Assembly (NCBI RefSeq): GCF_009909195.1
Contig: NZ_JAAAMU010000004.1
Coordinates: forward strand, 372,001 to 436,000
DNA length: 64,000 nucleotides
Direction: 5' to 3'
From: Paenibacillus sacheonensis
GTDB lineage: Bacteria > Bacillota > Bacilli > Paenibacillales > Paenibacillaceae
In this document: one piece after another, positions 17,079 through 24,550 of the stretch
How the letters are laid out: each line of letters begins with the position of its first letter
Numbering within the stretch: the first letter of the stretch is position 1
Made by a program: the position numbers and the translations under genes
The notes under the pieces: model-generated
Database searches by the model: none
The model's input: only the letters and a program-made list of their open reading frames with translations
Told to the model about the DNA's origin: nothing

Positions 17079-18617
17079 ATGAAGTCCAACGTCATGCATC
17101 GCGTCTTTGCGGTTCTTGCATCCTTGGCAGGTGCGATGATGCTAACCTTCCTTGCTGCTCCGGCAGCATCGGCGGCAAGCAGCGTCTACTTGACAGTGAA
17201 CGGCGTACCGACGAACCAACCTTCGCTAGTGCCGCTTCTGATCGAGGGTCATGCGTATGTGCCCGTTCGCGCCATGGCTGAGCTTGCCGGAGAAGCCGTT
17301 GAATGGGATGGCGGCTCCTGCAGCGTGCTTATTCGCACGAAACCGGCAGCTGCCGAGGGAATGTCTTGCAGAGGCGTTCAACTGTGGATCGACGGCAAAC
17401 GGACATCCGAGGAATTAAAGCCGATCATCCGTAATAATCGTGCCTATGTACCGATTCGAACGGCGACTGCGGCATTCGGCATGCCCGTTGCTTGGGATAA
17501 CGTCAAACGGAGCGTCAATGTAACGAAGAAAGCGGTTGATTCATTGGCCGCCTATCATCTGCTTCCCGATGGACGATATCGGATAGAGAAACTTGCCGCC
17601 AGACAGATCGAGAGGATCCAAGAGCCGGTAACGACCAGCCAGCTGAGGAGCATCGGCGCTGATGCGTTAGCGCGCTCGGAGAAGTTTGAAGCCACGGTGA
17701 TGACCGGGCATGGCGACGTCTTGGTTAAGCTTCAAAAGGTATCGCTTGCGGGGCGGTCGATCGTCATGCCGCAGGATATCGATCAGTTCCCGCTGGAATA
17801 CGTGATTACGCCGGATGGAAACAAATCGTTCGTGGTCGCCGACAATGGAATCTGGCTCATTAACAGTGCCGCCAAGAAGCTCCAGCGTATATCGCCGCTT
17901 GCGTATAAGGGGAAAACCTTCAGCATGATCGCAAAGGAAGGTCCAACGAACGACGAACATTGGATGCTCTATTGGAATGGAGGCGTCCGGCCTAGTCCCG
18001 ACGGCACCAAGCTGATTTATACCTCTAATAAAACCAACCGGAGTCCTATGGAGGCAGCGCTATTTACTTACGATCTCGCGACTGGCGCAGAAACGAGGAT
18101 CGGCAAGACGGATGGAGCGATGTACGAGATCATCGGATGGTTGGATTCTCAGCGCGTCCTTTGCATCAAGGAATACGATTCAGTCCGAACCACTATCGCG
18201 GTAAACATGCAGGGCGAAGAGCGCGAATTGGATCTGCCGGATATAGAAGCGCAGCTATTTGCCGTCCAAGACGATCGGATTGCCTATTACGTCCCTCATA
18301 ACGACGGGGATGAATTTCATATTGCCAGCATTGACTCATCCAGCGAGCTTCACGACATTGCGACCCTACGATCCCAAGGCTCTATCAGAATGCGCGGAGG
18401 TCAAGCATTCAGCCTGCACGGTTCGTATCTAGCTTTCATCTATGTACCGAACGACGAGCCTATGGCGCGATACTTGAAAGTGATTCAATTGAATACCGAA
18501 ACAGTAACGGACATTGATACGTTTCCGCTAGGCGCTCAAGCCTCGGCTGCCATCTTGGAATTCGCGTGGGCGGATGATGACACGATTGTTGCGGTCATAC
18601 ATGAAGATGAGGCCTAG
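17079..18617 (+). CDS. Secreted stalk-domain (copper amine oxidase N-like) protein with propeller-like C terminus
   Basis: 512 residues from ATG 17079. AAAGGGGAAGAGGA precedes it and it begins a clear signal peptide (cleavage near AAPAASA-AS). An in-frame ATG at 17034 would mask the signal. Residues about 35-165 hold two stalk units with the hallmark HAYVPVRAMAELAG and RAYVPIRTATAAFG segments. The rest (about 180-512) has repeated beta-rich units such as RPSPDGTKLIYTSNKTN, typical of a TolB/WD40-like propeller. Such Paenibacillus proteins are secreted or wall-associated. No enzyme motif is visible. Confidence 0.8.
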   Translation: MKSNVMHRVFAVLASLAGAMMLTFLAAPAASAASSVYLTVNGVPTNQPSLVPLLIEGHAYVPVRAMAELAGEAVEWDGGSCSVLIRTKPAAAEGMSCRGVQLWIDGKRTSEELKPIIRNNRAYVPIRTATAAFGMPVAWDNVKRSVNVTKKAVDSLAAYHLLPDGRYRIEKLAARQIERIQEPVTTSQLRSIGADALARSEKFEATVMTGHGDVLVKLQKVSLAGRSIVMPQDIDQFPLEYVITPDGNKSFVVADNGIWLINSAAKKLQRISPLAYKGKTFSMIAKEGPTNDEHWMLYWNGGVRPSPDGTKLIYTSNKTNRSPMEAALFTYDLATGAETRIGKTDGAMYEIIGWLDSQRVLCIKEYDSVRTTIAVNMQGEERELDLPDIEAQLFAVQDDRIAYYVPHNDGDEFHIASIDSSSELHDIATLRSQGSIRMRGGQAFSLHGSYLAFIYVPNDEPMARYLKVIQLNTETVTDIDTFPLGAQASAAILEFAWADDDTIVAVIHEDEA

Positions 18618-18662
18618 CATTTCTGCACAAGAAACGCGGCTGAAGGTTGAAGGGGGAATTCG

Positions 18663-19237
18663 ATGACAACGATCATTGGACTTATCAGACACGGGGTGAC
18701 CGATTGGAATCAACAAGGCAAGGCGCAAGGCATCTCCGACATACCTCTGAACGAAGAAGGAGTAAAGCAAGCCGCTGCGCTGGCTGACAGACTCTCCGGC
18801 GAACAATGGGATGCTGTCTATTCCAGTACGCTAATGAGAGCCAAGCAGACGGCAGAGCGGGTACGGCATTCCTTGGGAATAGCGTCAATCGTGACCGACG
18901 AGCGAATAAGGGAAATCGATTGCGGCCGAATCGAGGGTACCACGGAGGCCGAACGCATCGCGCGCTGGGGAGCGAATTGGCGCGAGCTGGATCTGGGTAT
19001 CGAGGATTCACGCGCTGTCGCCGGGCGCGGCTTGAGTTTCCTGAACGAACTGCTGGGGAATACGAAAACAAAAAAGTATTAATGGTCAGTCACGGCGGCT
19101 TAATCGGCTTGTCCTTGCAGCATCTCCTGCCGGATCGCTTCGCGACGACGTATCTGGGCAACGCTTCATTAACCATTCTGAATTACAGCCAAAGCGAGTG
19201 GACGTGTCCGTTATACAATTGCACGAAGCATCTTTAA
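18663..19237 (+). pseudogene. Histidine phosphatase (phosphoglycerate mutase-like), single frameshift
   Basis: The first frame starts at ATG 18663 with the catalytic LIRHGVTDWN and continues through VYSSTLMRAKQTAE and the phosphate-site Glu (IREIDCGRIEGT), but stops at 19082. A second frame continues the protein exactly: EYENKKVLMVSHGGLIGLSL to the stop at 19237, including the second catalytic His. The break is at the G4 run 19055-19058. One more G would give LLGEYENKKVL and an intact protein of about 190 residues, the normal size. This may be a recent mutation, a phase-variable tract or an assembly error. Confidence 0.85.
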
Positions 19238-19272
19238 GAGGAGCGTAAAGGTTTGCTGCAGCAGCACGATTG

Positions 19273-19304
19273 AGAGAAAAGCAAACCTAGAGAAAAGCAA
19301 ACCT
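19273..19304. repeat. Perfect 16-bp tandem duplication
   Basis: AGAGAAAAGCAAACCT occurs twice head to tail (19273-19288 and 19289-19304), upstream of the hairpin at 19311. Confidence 0.9.
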
Positions 19305-19310
19305 GGGGAA

Positions 19311-19353
19311 GAGCGAACAGAAAGCCGATAAATGGCCGACTGTTCGCTTTTCC
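19311..19353 (+). terminator. Terminator downstream of the phosphatase gene
   Basis: AGCGAACAG (19312-19320) pairs with CTGTTCGCT (19340-19348), with an inner GCC/GGC pairing, then TTTCC. The rest of 19238-19555 shows only AT-rich promoter-like sequence for the next gene. Confidence 0.7.
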
Positions 19354-19555
19354 TGTATCGGCGAATTTGAACTTCCCGTACCGATGACGTAAGGAAGTTA
19401 GAAAAATAAACAGCTTGACTTTCATCGGGGATTCGACAGGTACTTGACTGCCATATGCTATAGTAAAACAAGAAAATTACGCCTTCAGTCTTGCGAGATG
19501 CATGCATCCGATGGACTCGCGCTCAAGTTGGAGGATGGCATACAGGAGGTTTCTA

Positions 19556-20167
19556 ATGTTTCAGCATCGCGGCCAGCATTACGAGGAAGTAAACTTTGGA
19601 TCGCAGGACTTAAGGTACGGCGAGCTCCTTAGCTGTACGTTTATACGCTGTGCGTTTGCGAACGGATCGCTCGAAGAGATTGTCTCGAGCAGCTGCCGTT
19701 TCGTCGAGTGCGATTTTCGCGGGGCGTCCCTGAACGGATCGATCCATACCGAATCCGCCTTCGAGAACTGCATCTTCAATGGAGCGAATCTGTTTTCTTC
19801 CAAATTCGAGCAGTGCAAAATGACAGGCTCGGATTTGACGAACGCCACGTTGGACGGGATTACGATCGTTCAAGGGGATTGGTCGTATACGAATATGAGA
19901 AATACAAGACTGGCCAGGCAGGACCTGCGAGGCGTTAAGTGGGTCGAAGCGGATTTGACGGGAGCCAATCTGGAAAAAGCCGATCTGAGGGACGCCGACC
20001 TGACCATGGCCGTCCTGGCCAACGTCAAATTTCAAGGGGCCGACGTCCGCGGCGCGATGATGGAAGGCGTGGATTTGAAGACCTTTTCCATGACGGGGCT
20101 TAGAATCGATCATGATCAAGCTGTTTTGTTCGCTATTTCTCATGGAGCCAAGGTAGGAAGCAAGTAA
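19556..20167 (+). CDS. Pentapeptide-repeat protein (Qnr/McbG-like fold)
   Basis: 203 residues from ATG 19556, chosen because GGAGGT is 5 bases upstream; an in-frame ATG at 19502 lacks a site. Nearly the whole length consists of A(D/N)LxX-type five-residue repeats (for example GANLFSSKFEQCKMTGSDLTN, with later ADLTGANLEKADLRDADL), which build a right-handed beta-helix. Length and two-block layout resemble Qnr/McbG proteins that mimic DNA and protect gyrase. A resistance role is only a possibility. It lies 43 bp before a leader-peptide attenuator. Confidence 0.85.
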   Translation: MFQHRGQHYEEVNFGSQDLRYGELLSCTFIRCAFANGSLEEIVSSSCRFVECDFRGASLNGSIHTESAFENCIFNGANLFSSKFEQCKMTGSDLTNATLDGITIVQGDWSYTNMRNTRLARQDLRGVKWVEADLTGANLEKADLRDADLTMAVLANVKFQGADVRGAMMEGVDLKTFSMTGLRIDHDQAVLFAISHGAKVGSK

Positions 20168-20210
20168 GAACGCATTTCAACATCATTCTAACTGCGAAGG
20201 AGCGAGGACA

Positions 20211-20273
20211 ATGACCGACTTTCAACCGAAACGTCAACAACCTCATAGGAACTCCTCGCGGTGCTGCTGCTAA
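20211..20273 (+). CDS. 20-residue leader peptide ending in three Cys codons
   Basis: ATG 20211 follows AAGGAGCGAGGACA, and the frame reads MTDFQPKRQQPHRNSSRCCC then TAA. Three consecutive TGC codons stand directly before the stop, 21 bp upstream of a strong terminator (20295). CTCCTC inside the leader gene (20252-20257) can pair with GAGGAG (20302-20307) in the left arm of that terminator, an antitermination switch. This is the layout of a translational attenuator that responds to ribosome stalling, at Cys codons or with a drug. The original target appears to be the wrecked gene downstream. Confidence 0.55.
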   Translation: MTDFQPKRQQPHRNSSRCCC

Positions 20274-20294
20274 CCCATTCGCATCTGTCTACGC

Positions 20295-20332
20295 AAGCCC
20301 TGAGGAGCTGTTTGTCCTCAGGGCTTTTTATT
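20295..20332 (+). terminator. Attenuator terminator after the leader peptide
   Basis: AAGCCCTGAGGA pairs perfectly with TCCTCAGGGCTT over an 8-base loop, then TTTATTT. Its left arm overlaps the segment that can pair with the leader gene. Confidence 0.85.
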
Positions 20333-20375
20333 TGCGTGCGGGTCCACTCTACCGTGTAGAGGGATGCTGCGCGCT

Positions 20376-20405
20376 AAAGCCACTGGTTCGTTAACGGTGG
20401 CTTTT
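20376..20405 (+). terminator. Second hairpin upstream of the PEP-utiliser remnant
   Basis: AAAGCCAC pairs with GTGGCTTT, extended by T-G and G-C pairs, then TTTTG. Just before it CTCTACCGTGTAGAG (20347-20361) is an inverted repeat resembling MerR-family operators, though too short to be sure. Confidence 0.5.
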
Positions 20406-20439
20406 GCGTTGACTGGAGAAGCGGGGCAACGTTACGACG

Positions 20440-20761
20440 ACCGCAGGAATAGGGCTGGCAATTCGTTCCATCTGGGAGGCGGCGCAATCCGAGCGGCTGC
20501 GAAGCTATAGGAAGCGTGAAAGGGCAACGGCTCCGGCAAGTGAAGCGGGCGGGGGAGCGGGAGACAAGGCTGGGACGGAGGATGTCGTCCGGCTCGCGCT
20601 CATCGTTGGCTAGCCCGCTGCTTCCGGGTCGCAACGCCGGATTATTTCAGATTGACCGGGCTGGAGATCTGAAGGAAGCCGCGGTGGGTGATATCGAATG
20701 GGCCTTCGCTGACGGTGAGCTTCGGCTGCTTCAATGCCGGCGAATTACCGGATTGAATTAG
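20440..20761 (+). pseudogene. Remnant of a PEP-utilising ATP-grasp enzyme (PEP synthase / rifampin phosphotransferase-like)
   Basis: Two short stretches in different frames recall the PEP/pyruvate-binding ATP-grasp domain: LAIRSIWEAAQSERLRSYRK from 20455 (family pattern AI..VWAS..S.RA..YR) and DIEWAFADGELRLLQCRRIT near 20690-20750 (family pattern DIEWA..DG...LQ.RPIT). The middle of the domain is missing and the swivel His domain is absent, so the gene is dead. The attenuator upstream suggests it was once inducible. Assignment to the rifampin-inactivating branch is a guess. Confidence 0.45.
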
Positions 20762-20893
20762 GGCGCCGAGGTATTGGAAATTATCATTTACAAGCAAACA
20801 TACATTCGCTATTCTATTCATATAGCTTCCAAAATTAGGGTTATAATTTGACTCGAACCATTCCGACGACTACTGAAAAAGGAGCTGATCGCT

Positions 20894-21316
20894 TTGGGTG
20901 AACATTCCGCTCAGGAGGAAAAACGGGATGAAACGTCCGTAGGGAAAGATCGGGCGCGAATCAAAAACGCTTCGTTCGTCTTATTGGTTGCCCATATTCA
21001 GGATGCAGTCGACTTTTACGAGGGGATCGGATTCACGACCGAAGACATTGGCGGCCATATTCACGTCAGTCATGGCGGAGCTACGTTTATTTTGCACGAG
21101 GCTGCTAACCCAAGCGATATCCGACCGTGCTCTTCTGCCGAAGGTGGCGTCTATTTCGATGCGTTCTGCTATACCGACAAGCAAGGGCTGAGACAGTTAT
21201 ACGACCTGTTCATCGCCAATCACATCGAGATTGCGAGAGGTCCGATTTGGTCCGAAGGTTGGAGCGAGCTCACCATACGCGATAATAATGGGTACTGCAT
21301 TGCATTCGGCGCGTAA
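20894..21316 (+). CDS. VOC (glyoxalase/bleomycin-resistance fold) protein
   Basis: 140 residues from TTG 20894, preceded by AAAAAGGAGCTG. After about 25 polar residues comes one VOC module: ASFVLLVAHIQDAVDFYEGIG, THFIL-like strands and the closing WSELTIRDNNGYCIAFGA. Family members are dimeric metalloenzymes or drug-binding proteins. The putative ligand positions (His/Glu) are incompletely conserved, so function is open. It neighbours resistance-like genes. Confidence 0.85.
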   Translation: MGEHSAQEEKRDETSVGKDRARIKNASFVLLVAHIQDAVDFYEGIGFTTEDIGGHIHVSHGGATFILHEAANPSDIRPCSSAEGGVYFDAFCYTDKQGLRQLYDLFIANHIEIARGPIWSEGWSELTIRDNNGYCIAFGA

Positions 21317-21412
21317 ATCATGAGGATCTCATTGGAAGCAAAGCAGCGCAACTTTGAACTCGAAATAGTATGGCGTCATTGGATAAGAATGCGCCCTTCA
21401 TGCCAACGACAT

Positions 21413-21437
21413 GGCTGCTGGTGCCGGCAGCCTTTTT
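21413..21437 (+). terminator. Terminator of the VOC gene
   Basis: GGCTGC and GCAGCC form a stem around TGGTGCCG, followed by five T. Nothing else was recognised in 21317-21632. Confidence 0.65.
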
Positions 21438-21632
21438 CGGGTTGCTTTAAAGAAATTGTTGAGAGCTTGCACGAATAAGAGGATACTGTCATTCATAGCT
21501 CAGTCATTTCCCAAGAGACTGTACGAGGCGCGTAAAACCACGCCAACCGGCGGTTAAACAGGGATTTACATAACACGAACTCGAAGCAACGCACCAGAGT
21601 ACCAGAATACTCGCGTAAAGGAGCTATCGCGC

Positions 21633-22544
21633 ATGATTGTGATTCCGGAGGCATTTTTGAATAGAATGCACGAGCTTCACGGCGAACAAGGGGACGCATG
21701 GTCAAGCGAGCTGCCAGGACTGATTGCCGAATGCGCAAGCAGGTTCGACTTTCGTCCGGAGTCGCCGTTTTCTAATTTATCCTATAACTTCGTACTCCGC
21801 GGGAAGCGCGGCGACGGGAAGCCCGCCGTTCTAAAATGCTCGTATTTGAAAGACGAGCTTGCTAGGGAAGTGAACGTCCTTCGCGCCTATGAGAGCCGAG
21901 GGGCGGTCGGGGTGCTGGAAGCAGACGAGGAGCTTGGCGTTGCTCTGCTGGAGGGAGCCGATCCCGGCACGCCGTTGTCTTCCATTGAAGATGACCTGCA
22001 AGCGACGAATATTTTCTGCGAAGTATTTCACCGGCTGCAGCTTCCGGCACCGTCCGGAAGCCAGTATCCAACCATGAAGCAGCATTTCGCGGCAATGGAA
22101 CGTTATCGCGAGAGATATGAAGGCGTTAGTCTTGACGCGCCGCTGCCGGAGAGCTGGGTAGAGAATGCCGAGGAATGTCTTGCTTATCTCATCTCGACCA
22201 CGGAAGAGAACCTTCTTCTGCATGGCGATCTGCATCATCAGAATATTCTCCGCCAAGGCGAGGAACAATGGAGCGTCATTGACCCTAAAGGCGTCATCGG
22301 CGACATTCATTTCGATACGATCCAATATTTGCTGAACTACGAGGATCGAGGCGGTGACTGCGAGGTCGTGCTGCGGAGGCGAATTGCGATCATGGCCGGT
22401 CGCTTGGGCTTGGACCCTCGCCGAATCGCGATGTGGGGCGTGGCGCGAGGCGTTCTTGAGGCCTGCTGGACGCTTGAAGACGGGGGAACGGATTGGCAGG
22501 CAGGCATCGCGATCACGGAGCGGTTCGCGAACTGCTTGAACTAG
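21633..22544 (+). CDS. APH(6)/hydroxyurea-type aminoglycoside phosphotransferase-like kinase
   Basis: 303 residues. The kinase signature is LLHGDLHHQNILRQG (about residue 197, catalytic Asp in HGDLHHQN) and the metal-binding DPKG in WSVIDPKGVIGDIHFD. These are characteristic of the streptomycin 6-kinase / hydroxyurea kinase family rather than APH(3'). AAAGGAGCTATCGCGC precedes the ATG. The family phosphorylates streptomycin or hydroxyurea, but many chromosomal members have unknown substrates, so resistance is not assured. Confidence 0.85.
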   Translation: MIVIPEAFLNRMHELHGEQGDAWSSELPGLIAECASRFDFRPESPFSNLSYNFVLRGKRGDGKPAVLKCSYLKDELAREVNVLRAYESRGAVGVLEADEELGVALLEGADPGTPLSSIEDDLQATNIFCEVFHRLQLPAPSGSQYPTMKQHFAAMERYRERYEGVSLDAPLPESWVENAEECLAYLISTTEENLLLHGDLHHQNILRQGEEQWSVIDPKGVIGDIHFDTIQYLLNYEDRGGDCEVVLRRRIAIMAGRLGLDPRRIAMWGVARGVLEACWTLEDGGTDWQAGIAITERFANCLN

Positions 22545-22593
22545 AAGCACCGAAGCTCGGTATCTCATTATAGGGGATGACATAACCATTAAC

Positions 22594-22707
22594 TTGACCA
22601 AAGAACTCCATGACAACTTCAATTCGCTTATTTCTTATGCCGACGAGATAAATAGGCTGCATTTCGGCTCCGCGATGGCGGCCCTGATAATGATCGCTTT
22701 TATTTAA
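22594..22707 (+). CDS. Possible short ORF or gene fragment
   Basis: From TTG 22594 the frame reads LTKELHDNFNSLISYADEIN and on to a stop at 22707 (37 residues). The amphipathic, natural-looking composition suggests the start of a once longer protein. I do not recognise it. GGGGATG lies a little upstream. The rest of 22545-22850 holds nothing I can name. Confidence 0.2.
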   Translation: MTKELHDNFNSLISYADEINRLHFGSAMAALIMIAFI

Positions 22708-22850
22708 GAGAATTTGGAGTCAAGCTCATGGCGTGCCTGGATAGAACGGCAGGATAAATGAATCGCATAACGAATAACATGGAGTGTTTCGTTTTTTAGT
22801 CATTCATTCTTTAGTGTTTCGTTCTCTAATTGGTCACGAGGGGTAAAGTG

Positions 22851-23384
22851 ATGCCTAAGCTTGGAAATGCAATTCACGTTTCATTAGGGACCCGCATGAT
22901 CGCCTTTTTATGGGATTACGTCATCATTACGGGCTACATCATCCTGCTGGTAGGCCTGTCTTTTCTGATACGACCGTGGCTCACTCCCTTGTTTTCGACA
23001 GATCCCTTATTGGCGGAGCTCATGGGGTTTCTATTCATTACGCTGCCTGTCTATCTTTATTTTGCTATATGCGAGGGATCCGAAGCGCATGCGACTTGGG
23101 GAAAACGAAAAATGGGAATCGTGGTTACCCGTAAGGATGGTCAACCCATCAGACTCGGAGCCTCGATGATTCGTTCTGCCCTGAAATTCATCCCTTGGGA
23201 GCTGGCCCATTTCACCATTTGGCATATGGTCATTCCTACGGACTACCCCGATGTCTTGCTGAATTCATTATTGGCAGCCGTCTATGGTCTGGCACTGATC
23301 TATTTGATCAGCGCGTTATTTAGCAGAAATAAACAAACCGTCTATGACCTTATGGCAGGAACCGTTGTCAGGCATAAAGAATAG
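22851..23384 (+). CDS. RDD family membrane protein
   Basis: 177 residues from ATG 22851, with GAGGGG 7 bases upstream. The conserved RDD layout is visible: R-M-I-A-F-L-W-D near residue 16-22, three to four hydrophobic segments, and the conserved TWGKRKMGIVVT after the second segment. It ends KQTVYDLMAGTVVRHKE, a hallmark of the family. RDD proteins have been linked to transport or ion homeostasis; the role here is unknown. Confidence 0.9.
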   Translation: MPKLGNAIHVSLGTRMIAFLWDYVIITGYIILLVGLSFLIRPWLTPLFSTDPLLAELMGFLFITLPVYLYFAICEGSEAHATWGKRKMGIVVTRKDGQPIRLGASMIRSALKFIPWELAHFTIWHMVIPTDYPDVLLNSLLAAVYGLALIYLISALFSRNKQTVYDLMAGTVVRHKE

Positions 23385-23392
23385 GACGCCGC

Positions 23393-24469
23393 TCATCCGT
23401 ACTTGACCAAAACATGCCACATTAATTTCAACTCTTGAAGAACTTCCTGATACGTTCCTCTGTCGCTCCAAGCATGCGGATGTCGTTTCAAATCCATGGC
23501 GGCAGCGCCAATCATGCTTGCATCAATCCAACCGCCTTGTGCAATTCTTTGGGCTAGGGAGGGCATGGACGGACCTCTAAAATCCGCCGGAACCTGTTCC
23601 GCCGAAAGCGAAAAGCCCCTATGCCAATAAAGATCAATCGCATACTTTAGGCAAAGCTGCTCTAAAATTTCCCCTACATGAGTGCCCTGAAATGACGGGT
23701 CGGCCACAAGCATGCTCACGTCTTCTTGCAGCGAAATATCCCCATGAACCTGAGCTTCGATATAATGGTTGAGGTTTCGGCAGGGTTGTTCTTGCGACGG
23801 GTCTTGGAACGGCAGCTCGAGATTGACGAGCAAATGCCGGACCAGACTTCCCGCAGTCAGGTTTCGTTCACCTAGGGCACACTCGCTAACGAATGCATCC
23901 CTCATCAGAGCGGCTATTACGAGATCGAACTCCTCCAACGTCCCCTTGTCCTTGGGGTCTTGGTGGGAATCCAAATAGGTGTACGTGCAGCGCCGAGACA
24001 CTTCGGGGTATAGAAGGAAGTAGCAGGATCCAAAGCGCGGCGCAGGTCCATCGGGATGCAGCATGACATCCAGCGCCCCGTACTTGGGACGTTCGTTATC
24101 GGTTGCGCCGTCTATTTGGTAGGCTCCGCCAAACAAGTTCTTCTCCCATAGGTCGCGTTCGCCGCCGGGATAGGCGGATACGCTTCCATTCGATATGAAG
24201 GTCTCGAACTGGCTTTTATACGTTCCATTCTCCAGGAGCGCTTCAGCTATGCTTCTCATGGCGGCATCCGGCCGGTCGGGGTGGAAATGAAGCGCGACGC
24301 GAGCATGGGTTTTTAGTTTCATTACCGCATCCTCATACGTTTCCCGCTCGACGTTCGTCATGTGAAGAATTTCCCTGATGGTCCGCTCCGCGTCATCTTT
24401 ACGGCTTCTTGCGTAATTCGTTATATGCGTTAGCGCTAATCGTTGAGCTTGTGACAGATCCGCAGACAA
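23393..24469 (-). CDS. DUF3626-like protein
   Basis: 358 residues from TTG 24469. GGGAGGTGACATCC directly precedes it, and the longer frame to 24505 has no site. The region ARVALHFHPDRP...GTYKSQFETFISNGSVSAYPGG...LWEKNLFGGAY resembles DUF3626 proteins, cytosolic proteins of unknown function found in many bacteria. HFHPDRP and several conserved Asp/Glu suggest a metal or nucleotide site, but no known catalytic motif is visible. Divergent from the sensor kinase at 24551. Confidence 0.65.
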   Translation of the reverse strand: MSADLSQAQRLALTHITNYARSRKDDAERTIREILHMTNVERETYEDAVMKLKTHARVALHFHPDRPDAAMRSIAEALLENGTYKSQFETFISNGSVSAYPGGERDLWEKNLFGGAYQIDGATDNERPKYGALDVMLHPDGPAPRFGSCYFLLYPEVSRRCTYTYLDSHQDPKDKGTLEEFDLVIAALMRDAFVSECALGERNLTAGSLVRHLLVNLELPFQDPSQEQPCRNLNHYIEAQVHGDISLQEDVSMLVADPSFQGTHVGEILEQLCLKYAIDLYWHRGFSLSAEQVPADFRGPSMPSLAQRIAQGGWIDASMIGAAAMDLKRHPHAWSDRGTYQEVLQELKLMWHVLVKYG

Positions 24470-24550
24470 GGATGTCACCTCCCGTTTTTTACAATCATAA
24501 TACATGTTAAATCGTAGTGAAATTAGATTACGAGACGTAGGTGATCATGT

